Assembly (NCBI GenBank): GCA_948567375.1
Contig: OX419761.1
Location: forward strand, 994,501 to 1,058,500
Reading direction: 5' to 3'
DNA length: 64,000 nt
Source of the DNA: Lunularia cruciata
Lineage: Eukaryota; Streptophyta; Marchantiopsida; Lunulariales; Lunulariaceae
The position numbers and the translations under genes are program-made. Each line of letters opens with the position of its first letter. The stretch's first letter is position 1. Positions 10,508 through 20,266 of the stretch are shown here, piece by piece. The notes beneath the pieces were generated by a model. That model had not been told where the DNA came from, made no database searches, and saw only the letters and a list, made by a program, of their open reading frames with translations.

Positions 10508-11995
10508 CAGCCAGTCAATACGTCTTCCACTCCTACTACAGTTACAGAGGATACTTGGGAGCCAGATCTTGGACCCAAGCTTACTGGAGAGGAAAGACGG
10601 AGGGTTTGGAGGTTCTTGAGGAGTCACACAAGTTGTTTTGCCTTTAGTATGAAGGATTTGGGTGCTCTGAAGGGACCTGGTATACGGATTGAGCTGACTA
10701 GCGACACACTTGTTTTTTGACGTCCTTATTGATATAGTGATATGGAGAGGACATTGATTCAGAGCCGGAGTAGTGACCTTTTTTGAGGCTGGTTTGGTGG
10801 AGATTTCACATGGAGAGTATGCATCAGCGACAGTGATGCCAGCCAAGAAGGATATGCATGGCAACTATACAGATAGGCGGATGTGTGGAGATTACCGTCC
10901 TATCAACCGACAGACCAGGGCTGATCGGTATGCCATGCCTACACCGGAGGAGATTTTTGATGCGATTGGGCATGCAAAGGTCTTCAGTACTTTGGATCTT
11001 TGAGCGGGATATCATCAGTTGCCGATCAAGGAGGAGGATAAGTCCAAGACAGCATTTTGGGCTATTGATCCTCACGGCAAGGATGTGTTATATCAGTGGA
11101 GGTTCTTACCATTTGGGTTAAAGAACGCTCCTGCTGAGTTCCAGAGGGTCATGGATAGGATCCTAGTTGGATTGGATTTTGCTCGGTGCTATATTGATGA
11201 CATTTTGGTTTATAGCACTACTGTGGAGGAGCATGAGAGACAGTTGTTGGAGGTGTTTGAGAGGTTGAGATCTCATGGACTCAAACTACATCCTGGGAAG
11301 TGTAGGTTCTTCCACGAGCAAGTTGAGTATTTGGGTCACACTATCTACCCCGGAGGACTTGGTGTCCAATAGACCAAGGTGGAGGCTATTGCACGTATTC
11401 CTCGGCCTACGGATGTGAGCAGAGTGCGAGCATTCCTTGGGTTGGCAAACTTCTATCGCCGCTATGTTAGAGGATTTAGTGCCATTGCCAAGGCCTTGAC
11501 AAAGCTGACCAAGCTTACACAGGAGTGGTGTTGGGGAGATGACCAGGAGAGAGCTTTTGTAGAGCTCAAGGAGAGGTTGACATCTGCTCCTATTTTGAGG
11601 AGACCGATCAGGGGACGACCATTTCAGGTTCACACTGATTGGAGTATGTTGGGGCTTGGAGCGGTGCTCACCCAACATGATGATGAGGAGAAGGAGTTTG
11701 GGGTGGCCTATGCTAGTCGCTCCAACAATTCAGCGGAGGCAAAGTATAGTTCATATGAGAGAGAGTGCTTGGCAGCAGTTTGGGCAGTAGCACATTTCCG
11801 ATGTTACCTATTTGGTAACCCTTTCACTCTCATCACTGATCATCAGCCACTGAAATGGTTGATGGAGTCCGACAAGCTTTCAGGGAAGCTTGCACGATGG
11901 GCTCTGATTTTACAGGAGTATGATTTCACGGTTGTTCACAGACCTGGAGTGGTGAACCGTGATGCAGATGGGTTGAGTAGAAACCCATGTCCCAG
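10508..11995 (+). pseudogene. MT element reverse transcriptase and RNase H
   Basis: RT begins after a spacer that also resembles gypsy pol (SDTLVF and YSDMERTLIQ, 10700-10760). Motifs: MCGDYRPIN (about 10880-10906), FLPFGLKNAPAEFQRVMD (about 11104-11157) and the catalytic YIDD (about 11190-11201). RNase H runs from HTDWSMLGLGAVL (about 11630) to RDADGLSR (about 11980). The TDAS-type first Asp is kept as TDWS. A one-base shift occurs in the T run at 10779-10784. Stops at 10718, 10730, 11001 and 11370 are all explainable as CGA or CAG codons. It is a Ty3/gypsy RT by its motif set and by the RT - RNase H - integrase order. Confidence 0.92.
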
Positions 11996-13480
11996 CCAGC
12001 AGGATCAGACCAGAGCACGTTGGCATGGTGAGACAGATGAGGAGATGGTGCCAGGTTGGCATGCATCGGCCTTTCTGTGTATATTTGCAGAGACTTTGGT
12101 GGTATCTCTCTCAGCGCATATAGGAGGAGTTATTGAGGTCACAGATCCAGAGAGTGAAGATATTGGTACAGTTCAGCGAGACATTCATGATGATGTCTTA
12201 GTGATGGACTATCTTCGCACTGGTGTTGTGGGTGGCACAGTTGGGGCCAAGGAGAGAGACCATGTTCTTCAGCGAGCCAGACGGTTCAGATTGGAGGGTA
12301 GACACCTTTTGCGTGTATGGGAGGATAGTAGAGTGCGAGTAGTACCACTTCCATCACAGAGACCACAGTTGGTCCGTCATGCTCATGAGGAGCTAGGACA
12401 TTTTGGAGTAAAGCGTACATATAGCTTACTCCAGAGTCATTATTGGTGGCGCGGTATGCAGACCGAGGTATAGCAGTTTGTTGCCAGATGTGTGGTTTGT
12501 GACCAAGTTAGAGCATCATTCAATGCTCCTACGCCACAGTTACACCCATTACCTATCATGGGATTGGGTTACCATTGGAGTTTGGACTTTGCCGGACCTT
12601 TACCGCTGACTGTGAGACATCATCGGTATGTTTTGGTGATGGTGGAGCACTTCTCCAAGTGGATTGAGTTGGTGGCACTTCCTGACAAGTCTAGTGAAGG
12701 GACAACTTACTTGTTCCTGGATCGAGTTCTTAGTCATTTTGGTGCACCAGTTGAGGTTTTGACTGATCAGGGTACAGAGTTCTTGGGAGAGTTTCAGGTC
12801 TTGTGTGACAAGGCTTTGATTGATCATCGTACTACATCCCGAGATCACCTTGAAGTAGATGGCTTAGCAGAGAGAGTGGTTCAGACGGTGAAGAGAGGAT
12901 TGCGAAAGTATGGTTTGCAGAGAGGCACTTGGGAGATTGGGATCTCCAGTTACCTTGGTTGGCCATGGGCTATCGGTTCAGCCGGCAAGCCTCCTTAGCA
13001 TCCTTCTCTCCATACTTTCTACTCTATGGACGAGATCCAGATTTACCTGCAGCCATTCATCAAGATGCTACTGTAGTTTTGGACTTGGATGACCCCGATG
13101 TATGGATGAGCGCATGTTCTCAGCGGGCAGAGATCTTTCGGAGAGTGATGCCGATGGCCTTTGAGAACTTGGCGATTGCTCAGCATAGAGATACTTTACG
13201 CTATGCTACCATTCAAGGAGGAGGTTATAGACCCTCGATCCGTCGATTTCATCCAGGCGACTATGTATATCTACAGCAGACAGCACCGATGACACTTGAT
13301 GTTTCTATAGGCCTCACTATCTTGAAAGTGCGTGAGGTTTTGCCATCTGGAGTCCTTGTGTTAGAAGGACGTGATGGTGTTGTTTGGAAGGATCATGTGC
13401 GCAATTGTGCGCCATGCCACCTTCCAAACATTGATGGTACTATGGACCCAAGCTTGGCACTTGTACGTGCAGGCTTGAGG
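11996..13480 (+). pseudogene. MT element integrase (HHCC, DDE core, C-terminal domain)
   Basis: The HHCC zinc finger spans about 12378-12505 (HAHEELGHF ... CVVC), interrupted by TAG at 12471. The DDE core has Asp codons at 12585-12587 (SLDFAGP) and 12765-12767 (LTDQGTEF) and the Glu codon at 12870-12872 (DGLAERV), about 35 residues apart as expected. A single-base shift near 12921-12925 moves the frame. The C-terminal part continues with GDYVYLQQ (about 13260) and a segment ending CAPCHLPNIDG that takes the place of a chromodomain. It is a DDE integrase, not a tyrosine recombinase, which matters because the element's ends look like those of tyrosine-recombinase elements. Confidence 0.92.
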
Positions 13481-13621
13481 TGTATGTTATGTGGCTCTTC
13501 TGGTGGAGCTGCTACTATGTTAGTGTGTGATAGCTGTTCGAGAGGATGGCATATGGCATGTATGACTCCTCCCCTCACGGTGGTTCCTCAGGGACAGTGG
13601 TTATGTCCTAGATGTACTTGA
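13481..13621 (+). pseudogene. PHD finger at the integrase C-terminus of the MT element
   Basis: The last 46 codons form a C4-H-C3 PHD finger: CMLC, then CDSC, RGWH, C, and CPRC before the stop (Cys codons from 13481 to 13615, stop 13619-13621). The spacing and the conserved Trp before the last CxxC pair are those of chromatin-reading PHD fingers that bind histone H3 tails. It is fused in frame to the integrase in the position where chromoviruses carry a chromodomain, so a role in steering integration to marked chromatin is likely, by analogy only. The finger itself has no stop. Confidence 0.88.
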
Positions 13622-13790
13622 CCTATAGCTAGTTCATTCTTTATATGGTATAGATTGCAGACAGGCGACTAACGATGGGGCTCCATAGCACCCGGCCTCC
13701 TGATCTTTACCCATTAGAGGGTATACCATATACTTAGAGTAGATGGCTATCTAGAGTTAGAGGGACCTAACCGCCAGCTAGGGAGGAAGA
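13622..13790 (+). promoter_or_regulatory. 3' untranslated segment and polypurine tract of MT element
   Basis: About 170 bp with no ORF, ending in the purine run GGGAGGAAGA directly before B1. In the gypsy replication scheme this is the plus-strand primer, so B1 is where U3 should begin. That makes B equivalent to U3 and A to R-U5. Confidence 0.65.
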
Positions 13791-13898
13791 TTGTGGCACT
13801 TTAGAGTCTATGTATGACTTATGTGTGAGTTGTGCTTTTATAGTGTATGATATTGACAGCGATGTATGTTGTGTAGCAATGTATATACGCACAACAAC
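13791..13898 (+). repeat. B1: 108-bp repeat of MT element
   Basis: Begins TTGTGGCACTTT after the polypurine tract and ends GCACAACAAC. It is repeated at 14348-14455 (B2) with a handful of changes. A TATA-like TATATACGC at about 13883-13891 lies just before A2, placing a plausible transcription start close to the first bases of A. Confidence 0.82.
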
Positions 13899-14347
13899 TA
13901 TCACGCCATTTGTAGTTCCGCATCTAGATGCTCGGACACTGGAGTTCCAGTGATGGTAGTTAGAGTTATTCTAGCAGTTTCTCAAGGACTACTTTCCAAC
14001 GGTTAGATTTCATGTTTGGGGTACTGACTTCACGGTGGAGCCCACCGTCACTTTGCACCATTCGCACCGTCGAGTGTGCCGTCAGCGGGACCATTAGGGT
14101 TTCAGGGCTAGCTCGAGTCCAGGGGGTATAGTTTCGAAGTGAGCTCCAGAGAGCTCACTTCTCTGATGTTGAGCTTTCGAGTTCCTGGCTATGGTGGACA
14201 GAGGCCGGCGAGCGTCACCTAGATTCTTTATGCTTGAGTGGGTGTGGCTTGACTGTAATCAGTGCCCAGTTGTTGGCAGTTTATAGAGTGACAGATCAAG
14301 TACTGATCTGAGTTGAGTTGAGTTGAGAGTGTTAAGCAATCTGATTA
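13899..14347 (+). repeat. A2: 449-bp repeat of MT element (right)
   Basis: Second copy of A1, the same 449 bp from TATCACGCC to CTGATTA, differing at about twelve positions. It is followed not by leader sequence but directly by B2. Low divergence from A1 suggests a fairly recent insertion compared with the older interrupted copy. Confidence 0.88.
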
Positions 14348-14453
14348 TTGTGGCACTTTAGAGTCTATGTATGACTTATGTGTGAGTTGTGCTTTTATAG
14401 TGTATGATGTTGACAGCGATGTATGTTGTGTAGCGATGTATATACGCACGACA
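14348..14453 (+). repeat. B2: terminal repeat of MT element
   Basis: Copy of B1 that forms the right end of the inserted DNA. Its last bases (CGCACGACA) abut the right target duplication AACC (14454-14457), after which the interrupted older element resumes. B is therefore absent from the left end and present twice on the right. Confidence 0.82.
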
Positions 14454-14969
14454 AACCCCGGTACCACACCACCTCCTGCAGCGGTACCTCCAATTGTAGT
14501 AGCACTATCTCTAGCTAGTGCACCTCCACTAGCTCCACCCACACTACTCAAGCTAGAACTCGTAGGTACAACCAATCTACTCTTGGCCACCAAGCTTGAA
14601 GTGATGGAGACATAGTGTGGAGACCAATATTGTCTCCATAACTTAGTCTCCTCCAAATGAGCTCTCTTGAACTCATGGTAGTCATGCATCGGCAGACCCT
14701 CCAGATGCTGAAACAACCCTCTTCCATGCCATGAAGGGTGTGAACAAAGTCGGGTTCCGCATCTACTGCATATCACACCAACTATTGACCTCCTAGATGA
14801 AGTCATCCAACTCAATGGTACCCATTGTACCAAAGTAACACCTAGGGCCTTTGGAGGCCCCATAAATCTTGTCCATGTCCCACAACAATGGTGAGGACAC
14901 ACCAAGTGCACTCTCAACTGAATCAGCTCTTGTGTCGAACTCCAACTCAGAGTCAATCTCCTCCCTCAT
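14454..14969 (-). pseudogene. Older MT element, gag N-terminal part
   Basis: Minus-strand reading from 14969 matches the first part of gag in the full-length copy up to the Gly/Thr-rich linker, where the younger element is inserted. It supplies the authentic start codon ATG (14969-14967). The capsid N-terminus and Ser-rich linker are recognisable, with scattered stops. It belongs with 2910-5010. Confidence 0.85.
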
Positions 14970-16861
14970 TGGGACTTGAGATACAGGCTGATACCAAGCA
15001 CCACTCTGAGTAAACCCATTGCGTACTACAGGGCTAACTCCTCTAGAATCTCCAAAGAACTACGTCATGACAAAGTAACCACACCAACAAACCCGAACCA
15101 CCAACTGCAACCGCAAGTCGCAACTGCAAGTACCCCACCAAGTGCCAACACCACCGCGTGCCAACACCACCAAGTGCCAATACTAACTAAGCACCACCCA
15201 CTAATGTAACTCTAAGCGAGATAACTACACTAGGGAAATGGCAACCTGTAACCTGCCATCATAACATGCACTCTCACGGTCTGCAAGTCATCACTTCCTG
15301 CCTCACCGGAGAGAAACAAAGGTAGTCTGACTGGTCATCACTCCAACCTCACCACCAAGAGCACACCAGAGCACCAACGCTCAAAAGTCAAGGCACCTCA
15401 CACAAACATGGTGCACAAACAAGAAGCAGAGAATGGAGGGGATCCAATCACAAGAAGTCTAAACAAAAACCCTCCATCTCATAACACAACACGGGACTAA
15501 CTCTGCCACCATTTGGCATTTGACATAAGAGAAGTTCGTATCTAAGTCCTAAGCTACAGGATTACCAAGAATGGGATCAAACTGCCTCTCCTAGCCAAAG
15601 CTACAGGTGTATAGATAACAGTGGCATAGTCACTATGACAACAAGTGAGGGTGGACCAGTTGGCTAGGGCACCAGTTTAGGAACAAGAGATCTAGGGGTC
15701 AAACCCTGTTGCACACAATCTAGTAGGAAAGGCATATTTTGCCAACCAATGACCAAGATCTACTCTAAACTAGCTAGCTTCATGCCAGCAAGCTGGCTTG
15801 TTGGCCCTTCTAGGCCTTCGTAACCTCTCATAGCCCACAGCCCTATGCCTTGAAGCCTCTAACTGCCAAAATTCAGCCAAATGAGGCCTTTCTTGTTGCC
15901 ACTTCGAACCTCCTCCAAAATTGGTGAAACTTCTCCAAATCTGCGAAACTCCTCCAAATCTGGCCAAAATCTGATGTAAATCCCAACCAAAATCTGACGT
16001 AAAATCTGACATAAACCCTAAAGATGATTGTCCGCCAAATCCCCCGCTAACTTTCCACTCAAGCCAAATTCACAACACGGGTTTTTCCAAATCACAAATT
16101 CATGAGAAGAGCTTCCCAACTCCACCTTCAATTTGACTTTCTGAGCCCAACTCGCACCAAATTGGTCCTGCCTTCACCTCCTGAGCTCAAAATCACAACC
16201 ACTGCTCAAAAATTGCTCCTTCTTTGCTCAAAATTTGGCCAGCGCTTCTGCACACCATCCGCCTAACTGCCAAATCTGCATCAATCAATTGAGCTTTTGC
16301 ACACTAGGGAAACACAAAACTTGAATCAAGCTACCACAATCCACCGAGCTTGGAGATACCACCAACACTCAAAGTTCCTCACTTGATTTCTCCCTGACTT
16401 CACTTCTCTGATGTAATCAGATTGCTTACCACTCTCAACTCAACTCAACTCAGATCAGTACTTGATCTATCACTCTATAAATTGCCAACAACTGGGCACT
16501 AATTACAGTCAAGCCACACCCACTCAAGCATAGAGAATCCAAGTGATGCTCGCCGGCCTCTATTCACCATAGCTAGGAACTCAAAGGCTCAACATCAAAG
16601 AAGTGAGCTCTCTGGAGCTCACTTTGAAACTATACCCCCTAGACTTGAGCTAGCTCTGAAACCCTAATGGTCCCGCTGACGGCACACTTGACGGTGCAAA
16701 CGGTGCAAAGTGATGGTGTGCCCCACCGTGAAGTTAGTACCCCAAACACAAGATCTAACCGTCGGAAAGTAGTCTCTGAGAAACTGCTAGAATAACTCTA
16801 ACTACCATCACTGGAACTCCAGTGTCCGAGCATCTAGATGCGGAACTACAAATGGTGTGAC
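14970..16861 (-). mobile_element. Older MT element: leader and A1 repeat
   Basis: Inverted counterpart of 5015-6854. The A repeat occupies 16414-16861; its outer end stops at the same base as A1 of the younger element (within one base), then abuts foreign gypsy-3 sequence. This independent copy therefore also starts with A and lacks B on the left, confirming that the A start is a true terminus of the family. The leader has the same repeats as the younger copy (for example GTGCCAACACCACC repeats at about 15130-15180). Confidence 0.85.
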
Positions 16862-19827
16862 TGGATCAAGCTGATGGCACAAGAACAATCTAAGGAAGGC
16901 CAAGAGCCTCATCAAGCAATGGTTGATCGGATAGTTTAAGGAGTTTGCGGACGTGTTTCCGGATGATCTGCCAAAGGGATTACCTCTGATCAAGGTATGC
17001 CCTTCAAGATCAAGTTATTGCCAGGGAGTATTCCAGTGAGTAGACCAATCTATTTGGCTCTCACCAAAGGAGTTGGAGGAGTTGCAAACAACACTTACAG
17101 AGTTGTTGGAGAAGGACTTCATACGACATAGTACCTCTCCTTGGGAAGCACCGGTACTATTTGTTCCAATGAACAATAGAGGACTTTGTTTCAGTATTGA
17201 TTATCGTGGGCTCAATAAGCAAACCGTGAAGAATGCATATCCCTTGCCTCGGATCAATGACTTGCTTGATCAACTAAGTAGAGCATGTTACTTTTCCAAA
17301 ATGGATCTTCACAACGGCTATTGGCAAATTCCAATTGATAGAGAGGATGTGTAAAAGACTACCTCTCACACAAGGTATGGGCATTTTGAGTGGAAAGTTT
17401 TACCTTTCAGACTCACTAATGCTCCAACAATCTTCATGGATCAGATGCATCGGATGTTGGATGGACTATTGGATCAGTTAGTGGTGGTGTTCTTGGATAA
17501 TATCTTAATCTATAGCAAGATAGAGGCAGAACACATGAATCATGTGCAAGAAGTCCTAAGACAACTACAACAATGGAAATTTTACTGCAAGAAGTCAAAG
17601 TGTGCCTTTTGGCAGAAGGAGGTTACCTTCTTGGGTCATAAGATCTCCTCAGAGGGGATCAAGATGGAAGAAGAGAAGATCAAGGCCATTACTGATTGGC
17701 CTACCCCAAAGGATGCTACAAAAGTATGGGCATTCAATGGATTGGCTAGTTTTTACCGGTGGTTCATCCACTATTATGCTCATGTGACTGCACCATTGAT
17801 TGACCTCTTGGGAAAGAACTTGAGCTTCTAGTGGAATACCAAGCATGAAGAAGCATTCCAGAAGTTGAAACATATAGTGTCTTCAAGACACATTCTTCAA
17901 CCATATGATCCTTAACTACCTTGTGTGGTTGATTTTGATGCTTCTAACTTTGCAATTGGAGTTGTGTTGCAACAAGAATTCCCAAATGGATTACATCCCA
18001 TTGTCTTTGTGTCTTGCCGACTAAATATAGTTGAAAGAAATTACTCTGCTTGAGATTGGGAACAACTTGCAATGGTATATGCTACCAAGGTATAGAGGCA
18101 TTATCTCTTGGGAAAACAAGTGATCATGCAAACTGATCACAAGCCATTGTTGCAGATCTTACACCTGGAGCACATGAAGAGTCAACATCATCAATGGGAA
18201 GAGCAACTCCAATTGTTCAACATCAAACTTGAGTACAAACCAAGTAGGTTCCATGTCATCCCTGATGCTCTATCACAATGACCTGATTTGAAGTCTTTTC
18301 CTCTCATTGCGGTAGAAATTACAACGGTGTCAATTGACCCCAAGATCTATAACAAGTTTTGGGGAGCTCTACAACAAGATCCCTTCTCCCAAATAGTACA
18401 TGGTCGTCTAACAACAAGTGACAAGGAGTACAACACCTTCTCCTTCAAGGAAGCCCTTATATTCCATATGGACCAGATCTATGTTCCAGCCAAAAGTGAT
18501 CTTTGACTTGTGCACCTTCAAGAAGCCCATGATTTACCCATCACTGGTCACATGGGTGTGGACAAGACCTTGGGTACCCTCCAACGTCAATGGTGGTGGC
18601 CCAACATGACACAAGATGTTCAAGAATTTATGCGATCGTGTGAGAGCTACCAACGTAACAAGGCCAGCCACTAGAAGCCGAGTGGACTCTTTCAACCGCT
18701 TGCCATTCCATCAACTCGCTGGGAGCATGTGAGCTTGGATCTCATCACATCCTTGCCAAAGACAAAACAAAGACACATTGTCATTGTGGTGTTTGTCGAT
18801 AAGCTTAGTAAGCAAATCCACTTGGCACCAACCTGGATACCGTGGATGCTCCAACCTTAGCAAAAATCTATGTTGACAATATCTTCAAGCATCATGGGAT
18901 GCCACGTATACTCATCTCCGACCGTGATCCTCAATTTACAAGAAGTTTTGGCAAGCACTCTTTCAGATACTCGGCACCAAGCTTGCTTTGTCCACGGCCT
19001 ATCATCCTCAAACTGATGGACAAACCAAATGTGCAAATCGTACATTGGAGGATATACTGCGTGCCTTTGTCAATGTTGACCATACCAATTGGGATGAATG
19101 TCTTGCCGTTGCAGAATTTGCCTACAACAATTCCAAACATGCAAGCACCAGATTCTCTCCTTTCTTTCTCAATTTTGGCCAAGATCCGCTTGTTCCAAAT
19201 TCTCTTCTTGCTCCCCCTCCATCTCAAGTTCCTCATACTTCCACATTCTTGACCACTATATCCCAATCTCTCCAACACGCCAAGTCTCACCTCCTTGTTG
19301 CTCATAATTGCCAAAAACAATATGCGGACCACCATCGCCGTGATCTCACCTTTGAAGTTGGTGATAAAGTCATGCTATCCTCCAGTAACCTCCCTCTCCC
19401 ACTTGATACCCAAGTTTGTAAACTTGCCCCTAATTAGATAGGACCCTTTGATATCACACAAATTGTCTCTCCTATTGCTTATCGACTTGCCTTGCCTTGT
19501 CACATGCATATCCATCCTATCTTTTATGTTTCCAAGTTGAAACCCTTTGTTCCTAACCCCTCTTCCTTTTCCTCTTGAGTCCAACCTCCCCCTCTTCCTG
19601 TCCCTATCAATGATCATGAGGAGTACAAAGTTGATTGTATCCTTGCACGTCGCCATATTCAATGAGGCCATCGCCAACATACGGAGTACAAGGTCCTTTG
19701 GAAAGGGTATCCCCTTCATTATACCACTTGGGAACCTCTTTCTCACCTCCAAAATGCATAGACGGCCATCCAAGAATTTGAAGCTTCACTAGCAATGAGG
19801 ACATCACCAACTAGGGGCGGGGAAATA
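16862..19827 (+). pseudogene. gypsy-3 (chromovirus) pol remnant with chromodomain
   Basis: Degenerate Ty3/gypsy pol. RT motifs: FSIDYRGLNKQ (about 17190), KMDLHNGYWQIP (about 17301-17336), and the catalytic position as FLDN (about 17490-17502) instead of YVDD. RNase H remnants span about 17920-18280. The HHCC finger (about 18520-18650) precedes the integrase core: LDLI (about 18735), SDRDPQF (about 18915), and DGQTK (about 19013), where the catalytic Glu is Lys. A chromodomain follows (about 19618-19790: EYKVDCIL ... YKVLWKGYP ... TWEPL). Many stops, including TAA, and frameshifts are present. Its left end is cut by the older MT element at 16861/16862. Chromodomain integrases target heterochromatin. 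This copy looks older than the others. Confidence 0.88.
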
Positions 19828-20230
19828 TGTAACAATATGGAGTTTAGTGATGAAGTTAGTCGGGCTTATGAAGTAGCACATAAGACAAAGTAGCCTAGAA
19901 TATTTTGGAAGTATCTAGGAAGCTTCTTGGGAAGCTTCTCGACTAGCTTAGCTTGCACCTTAAGTAAATAGCTTCTAGAAGGAAGCTTCTAGAAGCTTCT
20001 AACTAGCTTAGCTTGCATGCCAAGTAGGCGGCTTCTAGAAGGAAACTTCTTGAGAAGCTTCCTAGTTAACTTGGCTTGCACTCTAAGAAAGCGGCTTGAG
20101 TAAGCTTCTTGAGAAGCTTCTCAAGAGCCTTGTATGCTACCTATAAATACCAAAGCCAAAGCTCATGCTAGGCATTTGGAGTTTTCCCTCATTCAAGTGT
20201 CCCAATGTGATTTCCCATTCTCTTATTTCT
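19813..20230 (+). repeat. 3' LTR of gypsy-3 with polypurine tract
   Basis: The purine tract AGGGGCGGGGAAATA (19813-19827) precedes TGTAACA (LTR start 19828). The LTR is rich in AGCTTCTAGAAGC-type palindromes and has a TATA box TATAAATA at about 20142-20149. The right end is not certain; no second LTR is in the window to fix it. Confidence 0.65.
19917..20128 (+). promoter_or_regulatory. Array of heat-shock-element-like motifs in the gypsy-3 LTR
   Basis: GAAGCTTCTAGAAGCTTC at 19982-19999 is a perfect four-unit alternation of GAA and TTC at 2-base spacing, the consensus bound by heat-shock factors. Further TTCnnGAA or GAAnnTTC pairs occur at about 19918-19926, 19940-19947, 19971-19979, 20031-20038, 20054-20061 and 20111-20119, all upstream of the TATA box near 20142. 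Some are spaced by 4 instead of 2 bases. This is pattern evidence only. Confidence 0.55.
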
Positions 20231-20266
20231 CTCCTCGGATTTGGTCTTTTACAATTATCCCAACCA

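Larger units (their letters stand above)
5015..14453 (+). mobile_element. Full-length MT element: Ty3/gypsy retrotransposon with cytosine methyltransferase and PHD finger
   Basis: A 9.4-kb element inserted, in opposite orientation, into an older copy of its own family. Order: A1 repeat, 1.4-kb leader, gag, aspartic protease, DNMT3-like C5 DNA methyltransferase, RT, RNase H, HHCC plus DDE integrase, PHD finger, polypurine tract, then B1-A2-B2. The ends are fixed by the 4-5 bp duplication and by the interrupted older copy on both sides. The gag start reads GTG (6855) where the older copy has ATG. About 415 bp carrying the zinc knuckles are missing near 7610. Two small indels (T-run at 10779-10784; near 12921-12925) and twelve in-frame stops inactivate it. 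Cytosine methyltransferase domains are known in some retrotransposons of algae and dinoflagellates. I cannot say whether this exact combination has been described. Confidence 0.9.

Noticed and set aside
5015-14453. Classing the MT element as a DIRS/PAT element because of its split direct repeats
   Set aside because: It has an HHCC finger and a complete DDE triad (12585, 12765, 12870) and a target duplication. No tyrosine recombinase motif was found, and its methyltransferase is the C5 type (Pro-Cys), not the N6-adenine type of DIRS elements.
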